64,000 nucleotides of DNA from assembly GCF_010723735.1 (NCBI RefSeq), contig NZ_BLLB01000002.1:1240001-1304000 (forward strand), written 5' to 3'. The first letter of the stretch is position 1. The number at the start of each line of letters is the position of its first letter. The notes beneath the pieces are model-generated. The model searched no databases and was not told the DNA's origin. It saw only the letters and a list, made by a program, of their open reading frames with translations. Position numbers and translations under genes: made by a program. This document shows, one piece after another, positions 23,228 to 31,785 of this stretch. Source of the stretch: Mycolicibacterium hippocampi (GTDB lineage Bacteria > Actinomycetota > Actinomycetes > Mycobacteriales > Mycobacteriaceae).

Positions 23228-25016
23228 GGTTGAGCACTCTAGCCCGTTAGGGTTGTCCATCGGGACGACCAACCTCGTCGCCGCCAGTGTCGGACGTCAA
23301 CCCGTGATCCGGCGGTCGGTGCTGACCCTGTTCGGCCACGCGCCACCCGAGGTCGGCGCCGCGCGCAGCGATGCCAACGGAGTCGTGCTCTCCGGTTTCG
23401 TCGACCGCGTCGGCGATCCGGTTCCGCTGGTGGCCGCCGACGGGAACCGGTACCCGGCCGAACAGCTGCTGGTCGAGGCGCTGGAGTCGATGGCGGGCCT
23501 CGCGACCCGGCAACGGCCCTCAGACGTCGCGATCGCCGTGCCCTCCTACTGGAGTCCGGCGATGTCGGGTGCGCTGCAGAGCACCGTGGCGGCGAGCGAG
23601 ATCCTGGCGCCGGGCGGGGTGCCGCCGCGGTTGGTCCCGGACGCGGTGGCCGCCCTGACTGCGCTGAACGCCAGCCCCGGTCTGGACCGGCGGGGCACGG
23701 TGGCCCTGCTGGACTTCGGTGGCGGCGGTACCAGCATCACCCTCGCCGATGCGGCGTCGGCGTTCGACGTGATCGGGCGCACCGAGAGGATCCCCGACTT
23801 CGCCGGAGACCAGATCGACCAGGCGTTGCTGAGCCATGTATTGGAAGGCATCAGCGGTGGGGGTGGCGACGTGGATCCCGGCCAGACCGCCGCGGTCGGG
23901 TCACTCGCCGTGTTGCGCGAGCAGTGCCGTACCGCCAAGGAGCAACTGTCCCGCGACACCGTCACCGAGCTGAACGTCGAGCTACCGGGCTACCGCGGTG
24001 ACATCCGGGTGACGCGGGCCGAGCTCGAGGAGCTGATCGCCCGGCCGCTCGATCGGGTGGTAGGTGCGATCGAAGACATGTTGGCGCGCAACAACATCAG
24101 TTGGAGCGGTGTCTCCACGGTGGCCCTGGTCGGCGGCGGCGCCAGCATTCCGCTGATCGTGCAGCGACTTTCGGAGCGGTCGCAGGCCAGGGTGGTCGCC
24201 ACCGCGCAGCCTGCTCTCGACGCCGGGGTGGGCGCCGCACTGTTCGCCGCGTACGGGCGCGGCGCGGACACCGCCACCTGGGCGGCACCGGCGGTACCCG
24301 TGCCGGGACCGCCGGCTCAGGACGCGGACTCGGCGACACTGGGCGCGTTGGCGTGGTCGCAGGACGACGCATCGGGTGACGACGTCGTCCCGTACTCCGG
24401 TGAGGACTTCTACGTCGCCCCGGAGGCGTACGAGCCCGTTGACGCCTACGAGCCCGAACCTGTGGATCAGGACGACGACAAGTTCTGGCAGCGCCTGCCC
24501 ATGTCGGTGTTCGGAATCGCGGCGGCCATCGCCCTCGTCGCGGTGGGAGGCGTCGCGATCGCGCTGACCAGCGTCGACAACTCCGACCAGGAGCAACCAC
24601 AACCGGGGACCGCTCCGCTGAGCAGCGCGTTCACCCCGTCACAACCTCCCGCGGAGGTCCCGACACTCACCAACGAACCCGCTCAGCCCCCGCCACCGCA
24701 GCCGACGGCCGAGGCCCCCCCGCCTGCCGTCGTGCCCACGACGACTCCGCCCACCACGACGGTGCCCACCACCACGACGACAACGACCACCACCACCACA
24801 ACAACAACGACGACGACCACCACGCCGACGACGACGACCACGACGACCACCACGCCCCCCACGACGACAACGACGACAACAGCGCAGACGACGCAGCCGA
24901 CCACGCAGGCACCGCCGACCACGACTCCACGCGAGACCACCCCGATGACGACGACGTATCTCGATATCCCGTTCGTCCCGGTGCCCGTACCGATCCCGGT
25001 TCCGGACGGCTCATAG
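23226..25016 (+). CDS. Hsp70-like actin-fold membrane protein with Thr-rich tail, restarted by the element
   Basis: A 596-residue protein: an N-terminal Hsp70/actin-like ATPase-fold domain (SIGTTNLVAA, IAVPSYWSP, LLDFGGGGTSITL, VALVGGGASIPLI; ~7-330), an acidic linker, one membrane helix near 427-447, and an extracytoplasmic Pro/Thr-rich tail including long Thr runs. Mycobacteria encode several such proteins; function is unclear. The original start was MTEPLGLSIG at 10657. The element replaced the first codons, so the gene now starts at ATG 23226 (MVEHSSPLGLSIG) with no native promoter. Confidence 0.82.
   Translation: MVEHSSPLGLSIGTTNLVAASVGRQPVIRRSVLTLFGHAPPEVGAARSDANGVVLSGFVDRVGDPVPLVAADGNRYPAEQLLVEALESMAGLATRQRPSDVAIAVPSYWSPAMSGALQSTVAASEILAPGGVPPRLVPDAVAALTALNASPGLDRRGTVALLDFGGGGTSITLADAASAFDVIGRTERIPDFAGDQIDQALLSHVLEGISGGGGDVDPGQTAAVGSLAVLREQCRTAKEQLSRDTVTELNVELPGYRGDIRVTRAELEELIARPLDRVVGAIEDMLARNNISWSGVSTVALVGGGASIPLIVQRLSERSQARVVATAQPALDAGVGAALFAAYGRGADTATWAAPAVPVPGPPAQDADSATLGALAWSQDDASGDDVVPYSGEDFYVAPEAYEPVDAYEPEPVDQDDDKFWQRLPMSVFGIAAAIALVAVGGVAIALTSVDNSDQEQPQPGTAPLSSAFTPSQPPAEVPTLTNEPAQPPPPQPTAEAPPPAVVPTTTPPTTTVPTTTTTTTTTTTTTTTTTTTPTTTTTTTTTPPTTTTTTTAQTTQPTTQAPPTTTPRETTPMTTTYLDIPFVPVPVPIPVPDGS
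23250..23263 (+). repeat. attR core
   Basis: GGGTTGTCCATCGG, identical to 10672-10685. To the left is element DNA (actctagcccgtta), to the right host gene (gacgaccaacctc). It lies within codons 9-13 of the restarted Hsp70-like gene. Confidence 0.85.
24736..24945 (+). repeat. Threonine-codon low-complexity tract
   Basis: Imperfect ACG/ACC trinucleotide repeats encoding long Thr runs broken by Pro, Val, Ala and Gln. It is coding sequence, not a CRISPR array. Length could vary by replication slippage in multiples of three without breaking the frame. Confidence 0.8.
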
Positions 25017-25188
25017 CAGTTCCGCGGCCGAGCGAACGGAATTGACGCCGGGGTCAGACTTCGAGGTATAGGGATTCCCCCGATTCCTCTCCGGGCGTTT
25101 CGGGCATATGTTTTGCATGTCGGTTCGATCGGCTGTGGAGGGGACAGCCGATCGGGCCGATTTCCGCGCGCTCGGGCTGTCAAGCCGG

Positions 25189-25293
25189 TCAGAACTTGAG
25201 GTAGCCGCCGTCGATGCGCAGTACGTCGCCGGTGTGATATCTGCTTGCCGCACTGGCCAGGTACGCGGCGGCGCCGGCGACCCTAACCGGGCG
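25189..25293 (-). pseudogene. C-terminal remnant of a short-chain dehydrogenase
   Basis: The last ~34 residues of an SDR remain: VAGAAAYLASAASRYHTGDV, then LRIDGGYLKF, matching the usual AxYLASxxSxxxTGxxLxVDGG end of the family. The coenzyme-binding and catalytic parts are missing. It overlaps the end of the monooxygenase gene upstream by about 11 bases, so a deletion has fused the two loci. Confidence 0.65.
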
Positions 25294-26515
25294 CCCTTCG
25301 GGCGAACGCAGGTGCGCGTTCGGGCCGGATGCCGACCCCGACCACGTAGCCCGGGATGACCGCGAGCCACGGCACCCGCTCGACGAGTCCGACCAGCCCT
25401 GTCGGCAGACCTGCGCCACCTTCGCCGCGCACGATCGGCCCGAGCAACCGTTCGTCGATCTGTCGCTGCAGCGCCTGGGTCACCGCGGTGGGAACGATGC
25501 GGCGTCGCCGCACCGCGGCCAGATCCCGGTCGGTCACCGCACCCTGCAACAACGGTCCGGCCAGCAGCCGCGCCGCGGCCACCCCGTCCTGCACGGCCAC
25601 GTTGATCCCGATGCCGCCGGCGGGGGACATGGCGTGGGCGGCATCACCGATGCAGAGCAGCCCGTCGGTGTGCCAGCGGCGCAACCGGTTCAGCCGTACG
25701 TCGAGATGCTTGACGTCGTCGAGCGTGGTGATCGACTCGACCGTGTCGCCGGCCTCGGGGAGCAGTTCGAGGACGTCGGCGTGGAACGCGGCGAGCCCGC
25801 GGGCCCGCTGTCGGGCATCCGATCCCTTCGGGATGAGCAACGCGATCTGCAGGTAGCCCTCGCGGGGAATGACGATCATCGCCTTCCCCGGAGCGAGCCG
25901 CGGGAACAGCGTGTAGTGCTGGTCGCTACGTTGGCGCGGCAGCCGGAACCACCATACGTCGAAGCTGACCGGCCATTCCCGTACCTGGAACCCGGCGTCG
26001 TCCCGGACCACCGATCCACGCCCGTCGCATCCGACGGTGAGGTCGGCGAGCAGTTCCCCGGGCCCGTCCGGGCTCTGGTAGCGGACCCCGGTGACGCGGC
26101 CGTCGTCGCGCAGCAGCCCGGTCACCTCGGTGCTCATCCGGAGCGTGAAACCCGGCTCAGCCCTGCCAGCCTCGGCCAGCAGGTTGAGCAGGTCCCACTG
26201 GGGCACCATCGCCACGTACGGGTGCGGCTGGCGCAGCCGCGAGAAGTCGACCATCGTGACGGAGTGTCCGGGGCTGACCTCGAACGTGCCCTTCTCCAGC
26301 CGGCTGTGCGGCAGGGCGGCGAACTGCGGCCACAACCCGAGCTCGTCGATGAGCCGCAGAGTGGTGGGATGCACCGTGTCACCGCGGAAGTCGCGGAGGA
26401 AGTCGGCGTGCTTCTCCAGAACGGTCACGTCGACACCGGCCCGGGCCAGTAACAGTCCGAGCACCATCCCGGCCGGACCCCCGCCGACAACGGCACAGGT
26501 GGTCTTCTCACTCAC
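25283..26515 (-). CDS. FAD-dependent aromatic monooxygenase
   Basis: A 410-residue PheA/TfdB-type flavoprotein. The FAD-binding GGGPAGMVLGLLLARAG (about 11-27) starts the protein, a DG-type motif (VGCDGRGSVVRDD) sits near 165, and the GDAAHAMSPAGGIGINVAVQDG motif near 290-311. These enzymes hydroxylate phenolic or other aromatic substrates using NAD(P)H. The C-terminus looks complete, although an SDR scar follows at once. Standing alone, with no adjacent ring-cleavage gene, its substrate cannot be told. Confidence 0.85.
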   Translation of the reverse strand: MSEKTTCAVVGGGPAGMVLGLLLARAGVDVTVLEKHADFLRDFRGDTVHPTTLRLIDELGLWPQFAALPHSRLEKGTFEVSPGHSVTMVDFSRLRQPHPYVAMVPQWDLLNLLAEAGRAEPGFTLRMSTEVTGLLRDDGRVTGVRYQSPDGPGELLADLTVGCDGRGSVVRDDAGFQVREWPVSFDVWWFRLPRQRSDQHYTLFPRLAPGKAMIVIPREGYLQIALLIPKGSDARQRARGLAAFHADVLELLPEAGDTVESITTLDDVKHLDVRLNRLRRWHTDGLLCIGDAAHAMSPAGGIGINVAVQDGVAAARLLAGPLLQGAVTDRDLAAVRRRRIVPTAVTQALQRQIDERLLGPIVRGEGGAGLPTGLVGLVERVPWLAVIPGYVVGVGIRPERAPAFARRAPG

Positions 26516-26578
26516 GGCACCATGGTGGCTGATCGGGCGGCGACGGGAATCCCGTTTGGGCGATCAGGGAGTCTGCAG

Positions 26579-27331
26579 TCAGGGAGCCGAGGCCTGCTGG
26601 TGTGGGTGCTGGTCGAGCCACTGCTGTCCGGCCTTCGCCGCACGCACCAGCGCACCCCGCTCGCCGAGGTAGGCCGCGACTGCGCCGACCACCGGCAACA
26701 TGCCCACGTACCGGTAGGGCGCCCGTGGTTGGGGGCGTTTGGCGAACTCGGCGCCCACGGCGTCGAGAAGGCCCACCAGCTTCCACAACGCTTTGGCGAT
26801 GCCCAGCGGGGTGCGTGAGATCTCCTCTGACGGGAGTTCCGCGCCGGCGTCCTTCACCTCGGACAGGTCTCGCTCACACAGCACCGCGGCCAGCATGCGG
26901 ACCTGTACGCGACGGTCTGACACCCCCAGTTCGCGCGCCACCGCGCACAGCACGATGGCCTGGTTGGTGAACCCGAGCAGGTCCTGGATCGGCAGTTGAC
27001 GGCCGACGACACCGAGCACTCCGGGGAACGCCACCGCCACCGTGTTCAACGCTCCGACGCGGCGCACCCACCAGCTGATCCTGGCATCGGTGTCCATGTC
27101 ATCCCAGGCCGGTGTGCCGGGCACGTCGGCGGCGTTGAGCGCACACGCGATCCCGCCGCCGACCTTGTCGAGCGGCCCGTCATCCGTGTTGGAGTGCCGC
27201 CGTTTGAGACCCAACGGGTCTGTTCCCCACAACACGTCCAGCAGCGGGTTGATGACCTGCACGGCACGCCGCAACGCCTCCTCGACGGCGGCGTCGTCGA
27301 GCGTCACATCGGGGGTCGGTAGCAGGCTCAC
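26579..27331 (-). CDS. Conserved hypothetical protein, probably helical
   Basis: A 250-residue protein starting at GTG 27331 (VSLLPTPDVTLDDAAVEEALRRAV) with GGGAC upstream. Mid-protein weak hydrophobic helices (NTVAVAFPGVLGVVGRQL, LLGFTNQAIVLCAVARELG) and a YVGMLPVVGAVAAYLGERGALVRAAKAG segment near the end could associate with membrane. No family motif recognised. It diverges from the thiolase operon, so the palindromic region between them may control both. Confidence 0.55.
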   Translation of the reverse strand: MSLLPTPDVTLDDAAVEEALRRAVQVINPLLDVLWGTDPLGLKRRHSNTDDGPLDKVGGGIACALNAADVPGTPAWDDMDTDARISWWVRRVGALNTVAVAFPGVLGVVGRQLPIQDLLGFTNQAIVLCAVARELGVSDRRVQVRMLAAVLCERDLSEVKDAGAELPSEEISRTPLGIAKALWKLVGLLDAVGAEFAKRPQPRAPYRYVGMLPVVGAVAAYLGERGALVRAAKAGQQWLDQHPHQQASAP

Positions 27332-27390
27332 TGTCCCATCATGTCCGCTTCGGCCATTCCCCAAACGAGCCAGCCGCCGCACACCCTTGC

Positions 27391-27460
27391 GGAGAATGCA
27401 TTATCGCGTAGCGGTATTGCGCTGAGCATTCTACGAGAATACGCTTCTCGCATTCTCGAC
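27391..27460. promoter_or_regulatory. Palindrome-rich operator region before the thiolase operon
   Basis: CGAGAA-TACGC-TTCTCG at 27434-27450 is a perfect 6-bp inverted repeat with a 5-base spacer. AGAATGC at 27393 pairs with GCATTCT at 27426 and GCATTCTC at 27450. The nested, AT-richer arms look like overlapping TetR/FadR-type operators. The pattern does not match the KstR site (TNNAACNNGTTNNA). No regulator gene lies next to it. Confidence 0.5.
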
Positions 27461-27468
27461 CACATCCT

Positions 27469-28725
27469 TTGCGGCTCGCGACGACGGGAGCTTCCACCAT
27501 CGACGCCTGGATTCTCGACGCCGTGCGCACGCCGCGCGGAAAGGGCCGCCCCGACGGTGCCCTGCACCACGTCCACCCGCAAGCACTGCTCGGACAGTGC
27601 CTGGCCGCGCTGGCGACCCGGACCGGTTTCGATCCCGCGGAGGTCGACGACGTCATCGCCGGCAACGGCATCCTCGCCGGGGACCACGGCGACGACATCG
27701 CGCGGCTGGCCGTGCTCCTGAGCGGTTGGCCGGAGACCGTTCCCGGCATGACGCTCAACCGTTTCTGCGGGTCCGGTCAACAGGCGATCACCGTCGCTGC
27801 GACAGCCGTCGCCAGTGGTGCCGAGCACCTGGTGGTCGCCGGCGGCGTCGAATCGATGTCCCGGTGGGGACTCACCGTCGGGGTACCGACGATCGACGGC
27901 GGCAATCCCGCCCTCCGGGCGATGTATCCGACTGTTCCGCAAGGAATCTCAGCCGACCTGATCGCCACCCTGGAGGGCTTCGGCCGCGCCGACGTCGACG
28001 CCTATGCGGCACAGAGCCAGCGGCGTGCCGCCACCGCCATCGCCGAAGGGCGATTCGATCGCTCCCTGATATCGGTCACCGCTGCCGACGGGTCGGTGGT
28101 GCTCGAACAGGACGAGCACCCGCGACCGGGCACCACGGCCGACAAACTGGCCGCACTCAAGCCGGCATTCGCGGCGATGGGAACGGTGTCGGTCGACGGT
28201 GAGGACCGCTCATTCGACCAGATCTGTCTGGACCGGTATCCCGACGTCGACTCCATCGACCACGTGCATCATGCCGGCAACTCCTCGGGCGTGGTCGATG
28301 GTGCCGCCGCGACGGCCATCGTGTCCGCCGACTACCTCGAGGCCCACGGCGTGTCGCCGCGCGCGCGCATTCGCGCCACCGCCGCCGTGGGCAGCGAACC
28401 GATCATCATGCTGACCGCCCCAGGGCCCGCAGCGCTGCGCTGTCTGGATCGGGCGGGCATGGCCGTCGCGGACATAGACCTCTGGGAGATCAACGAAGCG
28501 TTCGCCGCCGTGCCGCTCAAGGCGATTCGCGACCTGGGCCTCGACCAGGAACGAGTCAACGTCAACGGAGGCGCGATCGCGCTGGGCCACCCGATCGGCG
28601 CCACGGGGGCGATGCTCATCGGAACCGTGCTCGACGAACTGGAACGTCGCGACCTGGGCACCGGCCTGGTCACCATGTGCACCGGCGGGGGAATGGGCAC
28701 CGCGACGATCATCGAGCGGGTCTGA
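27469..28725 (+). CDS. Thiolase (acetyl-CoA C-acyltransferase)
   Basis: A 418-residue thiolase with the N-terminal [15 protein letters not shown], active-site Cys in [12 protein letters not shown] (~103), His in [12 protein letters not shown] region and the C-terminal [18 protein letters not shown] and [11 protein letters not shown]. It should cleave 3-ketoacyl-CoA to acetyl-CoA and a shorter acyl-CoA. No ATG is available near the start; TTG 27469 is the first usable codon. It leads a three-gene operon with an enoyl-CoA hydratase and an acyl-CoA dehydrogenase. Confidence 0.88.
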   Translation: MRLATTGASTIDAWILDAVRTPRGKGRPDGALHHVHPQALLGQCLAALATRTGFDPAEVDDVIAGNGILAGDHGDDIARLAVLLSGWPETVPGMTLNRFCGSGQQAITVAATAVASGAEHLVVAGGVESMSRWGLTVGVPTIDGGNPALRAMYPTVPQGISADLIATLEGFGRADVDAYAAQSQRRAATAIAEGRFDRSLISVTAADGSVVLEQDEHPRPGTTADKLAALKPAFAAMGTVSVDGEDRSFDQICLDRYPDVDSIDHVHHAGNSSGVVDGAAATAIVSADYLEAHGVSPRARIRATAAVGSEPIIMLTAPGPAALRCLDRAGMAVADIDLWEINEAFAAVPLKAIRDLGLDQERVNVNGGAIALGHPIGATGAMLIGTVLDELERRDLGTGLVTMCTGGGMGTATIIERV

Positions 28726-28727
28726 CC

Positions 28728-29516
28728 GTGTCCTCCGACGTCGTCACCCTCGACACCCCACGCGACGGTGTCGCCGTCCTCACCCTGAACCGTCCCGAAC
28801 GCCTCAACGCCGTCGACGAGGTGATGCGCGACGAACTGATGCGGACCCTCGGCACGCTCGCCGCCGACCACTCCGTGCGGGCAGTGGTTCTCACCGGAGC
28901 CGGCCGCGGCTTCTGCTCCGGCATCGACGTACGCGACTTCGGTCCCGGGATGCTCGAGGCGACCGCACCCGCGATCGATCGGTTGCGCTTCCAGGAAGCC
29001 ATGGCCGCGCTGCCCCAGGCGATCCGCGATCTGCCCCAACCCGTCATCGCCGCGGTCAACGGTGTCTGCGTCGGGGCCGGACTGGCGTTGTGTCTGGCAT
29101 GCGACATCAGAGTGTGTTCGGACAGCGCCACCTTCGGGAACGCCGCAATCCTGCTCGGCCTGTCCGGTGCGGAGATGGGCATGAGCTACCACCTGCCGCG
29201 CATCGTCGGCACCAGCGTGGCAGCGGACTGGATGCTCACCGGTCGAACGGTGTCGGCCGAGGAGGCGGACCGCCGCGGTCTGGTCAGCGCAATGGTCGGG
29301 CCGAACCGCCTCAGCGACGTGGCGGTGGGGATGGCCGCTGTGATCGCCGGGCACACGCCACTCGGGGTGCGGTTGACCAAGCAGGCGCTGCAAGCGAACA
29401 CCGACGCCGAACTCGGTGCGGCGCTGCAACTGGAGAACCGAAACCAGGTACTCACCCACGCGACCGACGACGCCGCGGCGCGACGCGCGAAGTGGTCTCG
29501 CCGCGGGACTGACTGA
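28728..29516 (+). CDS. Enoyl-CoA hydratase/isomerase family protein
   Basis: A 262-residue crotonase-fold protein starting at GTG 28728, two bases after the thiolase stop. Oxyanion-hole segments [13 protein letters not shown] (~60) and [19 protein letters not shown] (~105-123) are present. One catalytic position holds [15 protein letters not shown], the pattern of hydratase-like members. Within the operon it would hydrate the enoyl-CoA made by the dehydrogenase. Confidence 0.85.
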   Translation: MSSDVVTLDTPRDGVAVLTLNRPERLNAVDEVMRDELMRTLGTLAADHSVRAVVLTGAGRGFCSGIDVRDFGPGMLEATAPAIDRLRFQEAMAALPQAIRDLPQPVIAAVNGVCVGAGLALCLACDIRVCSDSATFGNAAILLGLSGAEMGMSYHLPRIVGTSVAADWMLTGRTVSAEEADRRGLVSAMVGPNRLSDVAVGMAAVIAGHTPLGVRLTKQALQANTDAELGAALQLENRNQVLTHATDDAAARRAKWSRRGTD

Positions 29517-29527
29517 AGGGACGACCG

Positions 29528-30823
29528 ATGGCGTGGGACTTCACCACCGACCCGGACTGGGCCGCGCAACTGCGCTGGGTCGAGGAGTTCGTCCGAGAAG
29601 AGTGCGAACCGATCGACATGATCGTCAAAGAGTCGCACGATCTCGGTGATCCGGTCCGGCAGGCGCTGATCCCGCCGCTGCAACAGATCGTCAAGGACCG
29701 TGGCCTGTGGGCCACCCACCTCGGAGCGCACCTCGGCGGTCCCGGCTACGGCCAGGTCAAGCTGGCGCTGCTCAACGAGATCCTCGGCCGCTCGGAGTGT
29801 GCACCGATTGTGTTCGGTTCGCAGGCACCGGATTCGGGCAACAGCGAGATCCTCGCCCACTACGGAACCCCGGAACTCAAGGCGCGCTACCTCGAACCGC
29901 TGCTCGACAACCGGATCGTGTCGTGCTTCTCGATGACCGAGCCTCAAGGCGGCGCCGATCCAAAGGTGTTCACCACCTCGGCGGTCCAGGATGGGGATCA
30001 CTGGGTGATCAACGGCGAGAAGTGGTATTCGTCGTTTGCCTCGATGGCGTCCTTCATCATCGTCATGGCGCTGACCGACCCGGAAGCGCCACCTTACCAA
30101 CGGTATTCGATGTTCGTCGTACCTGGTGGCACCGCCGGGGTGAACGTTCTGCGGGACGTCGGGCTCGGATACCAGCCACCCGGCGGTGGCCGTGAGGGTT
30201 ACATCCGCTACGAGAACGTCAGGGTGCCCGCCGATCACATGCTCGGGCCGCGGGGCGGCGCGTTCGTCGTCGCGCAGACCCGCCTCGGCGGGGGTCGTAT
30301 CCACCACGCCATGCGCACCGTGGGCCTGGTGCGGCGCATCTACGACATGATCGCCGAACGGGCGGTGTCGCGCTACACGCAGGGCAGCGTGCTGGCCGAC
30401 AAGCAGATGGTCCAGGAGATGATCGCGGACTCGTGGATGGAGATCGAGGCCTTCCGCCTGCTCACGCTTCAGACTGCGTGGAAGATCGATCAGCACAACG
30501 ACTACAAGGCGGTGCGGGCGGACATCTCGGCGGTGAAGGCGATGATGCAGAAGGTGCTGCACGACGTGTCCGCGCGGGCGCTGCAGATCCACGGGTCGCT
30601 GGGAACCTCACACGAGATGCCGTTCGTCCAGTACCTGACGGAATCGTTTGTCCTGGGCCTGGCCGACGGACCCACAGAAGTGCACAAGGTGACGCTGGCC
30701 AGGTTGTTGCTCAGGGATGTGGTACCAGCACCGGACGCTTTCCCGTCCGAGCATCTGCTCCGCTTGCGAGCGGCCGCCGAGGCCAAGTTCGCCGACAAGC
30801 TGGCCGGCATCCCGCGCGGTTAA
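29528..30823 (+). CDS. Acyl-CoA dehydrogenase, ACAD10/11-like
   Basis: A 431-residue flavoprotein. FAD/acyl-CoA motifs include [14 protein letters not shown] (~140) and [28 protein letters not shown] (~256-269) closely resembles the GRIHHCMR signature of ACAD10/ACAD11-type enzymes; the C-terminus has [15 protein letters not shown]. In ACAD11-type systems and in Pseudomonas LvaC this branch processes 4-phosphorylated acyl-CoA. The gene overlaps, tail to tail by 4 bases, an APH-type kinase gene, which fits that idea. Confidence 0.82.
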   Translation: MAWDFTTDPDWAAQLRWVEEFVREECEPIDMIVKESHDLGDPVRQALIPPLQQIVKDRGLWATHLGAHLGGPGYGQVKLALLNEILGRSECAPIVFGSQAPDSGNSEILAHYGTPELKARYLEPLLDNRIVSCFSMTEPQGGADPKVFTTSAVQDGDHWVINGEKWYSSFASMASFIIVMALTDPEAPPYQRYSMFVVPGGTAGVNVLRDVGLGYQPPGGGREGYIRYENVRVPADHMLGPRGGAFVVAQTRLGGGRIHHAMRTVGLVRRIYDMIAERAVSRYTQGSVLADKQMVQEMIADSWMEIEAFRLLTLQTAWKIDQHNDYKAVRADISAVKAMMQKVLHDVSARALQIHGSLGTSHEMPFVQYLTESFVLGLADGPTEVHKVTLARLLLRDVVPAPDAFPSEHLLRLRAAAEAKFADKLAGIPRG

Positions 30824-31785
30824 TCGAGCAGTGCGCGGGCCCGACTCAGCAGCGCCGGCAAGACCGGAGCCATCGCCTCCAGCTCGGGCCGCGGACTGGA
30901 ACTGCGGCGATTGTGTTTGACGATCAGCGCCCATGTCGCAGCGGATTTGAAGCAGGCCAGGGCCATGAACCAGGCCAGATCCGGTACCTCGACGCCCCGC
31001 ATGTCGCCGTAGTCCGCAGCGAGTTGCTCGATAGCCGGGACGGCGTCGACGTACGTGCCGGGGCGGCGATAGGTGTTGGGGTCCGCGTTGACGAGAAACC
31101 AGCCCAGGTCGATGCGGGGGTCGCCGACCGACCAGATCTCCCAGTCGATCACCGCGGTGATGTCGGTGTCGACGGCGAGGAGGTTGCCCAGCCGGAAGTC
31201 GCCGTGCACTACCGCGGGCGCCATCGCTGCCGGGACGCAGGAGCGCAGCGCTTCTGACGTCTCGGGCCACCCCGGCACCCACGCGGGATCGACGGTTCGC
31301 AGTGTCGCGCACCACCGGTCGATCTCAGCGGCGGCGCCGAGGACCGGTTCGCCGGCGTATCCGAGGGCCGCAGGCCTCAGTTCGTGCAGCATCGCCAGAA
31401 CCTTGGCGGCTTTGTGGTAGCGCTCGGAGACAACGGTTTTCGGCGGGCCTTCGACAGTGTCGAACAGCGGCTCGAAACTGGTCCCTTCGACCATCGACAT
31501 CACGAACAGCGGTGGGGTGTCGGGCGGAGCGCCCACGTCCCGCCACAACACCTCGGGCACCGGCACATTCGTCGCCCGCAGAGCACGGATCATTCGAGCC
31601 TGGCGCAACACGTCGCGGTGCCCGACCGGTGGCCGGCCCGGCGTCGCGACCTTCACCACCACGGGCCGATCACCGACCGTGCCCTGAAACGTCAGGCTCG
31701 ACGCCCCGCCGGCCAGCGGGAGCACATTTGACACACCCGCCGTCGACAGCCGGGCCCGCAACTCGTGGACGTCCAGTTCAGCCAC
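30820..31785 (-). CDS. APH-family kinase (phosphotransferase)
   Basis: A 321-residue protein with an aminoglycoside-phosphotransferase fold: VVVKVATPGRPPVGHRDVLRQARM near the N-terminus, catalytic loop VVHGDFRLGNLL (~194) and ITAVIDWEIWSVGDPRIDLGW (metal-binding Asp). In mammals this kinase is fused to ACAD11; in Pseudomonas LvaA works with LvaC on 4-hydroxyacyl-CoA. Here the ACAD is the convergent neighbour. Last in the leftward operon from 34791, overlapping the SDR gene by 8 bases. Confidence 0.8.
   Translation of the reverse strand: MAELDVHELRARLSTAGVSNVLPLAGGASSLTFQGTVGDRPVVVKVATPGRPPVGHRDVLRQARMIRALRATNVPVPEVLWRDVGAPPDTPPLFVMSMVEGTSFEPLFDTVEGPPKTVVSERYHKAAKVLAMLHELRPAALGYAGEPVLGAAAEIDRWCATLRTVDPAWVPGWPETSEALRSCVPAAMAPAVVHGDFRLGNLLAVDTDITAVIDWEIWSVGDPRIDLGWFLVNADPNTYRRPGTYVDAVPAIEQLAADYGDMRGVEVPDLAWFMALACFKSAATWALIVKHNRRSSSPRPELEAMAPVLPALLSRARALLD

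Larger units (their letters stand above)
10672..23263. mobile_element. 12.6 kb integrative element, candidate phage satellite
   Basis: It is bounded by a 14-bp direct repeat, GGGTTGTCCATCGG, at 10672-10685 and 23250-23263, and sits in codons 5-10 of an Hsp70-like gene. Contents: large serine integrase at the right edge, a divergent regulatory region near 18.9 kb, a leftward run of small genes with a winged-helix protein, a lone small-terminase-like gene, small zinc-finger and unknown proteins, and AT-richer membrane-protein genes towards both ends. No structural, lysis, large-terminase or conjugation gene was recognised. This composition resembles phage-inducible islands more than a prophage or an ICE. 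Confidence 0.85.

Noticed and set aside
10672..23263. Integrative conjugative element or intact prophage
   Set aside because: No relaxase, FtsK/TraB-like translocase, capsid, portal, tail or lysis protein was recognised in any frame.
24736..24945. Possible CRISPR-like repeat array
   Set aside because: The repeats are trinucleotide Thr codons in frame with the Hsp70-like gene; there are no spacers.
25189..25419. A complete 76-residue protein
   Set aside because: Only the last ~34 codons resemble an SDR; the rest is antisense or shifted monooxygenase sequence.
27434..27450. KstR or KstR2 operator
   Set aside because: It lacks the AAC/GTT and AAG/CTT cores of those sites.
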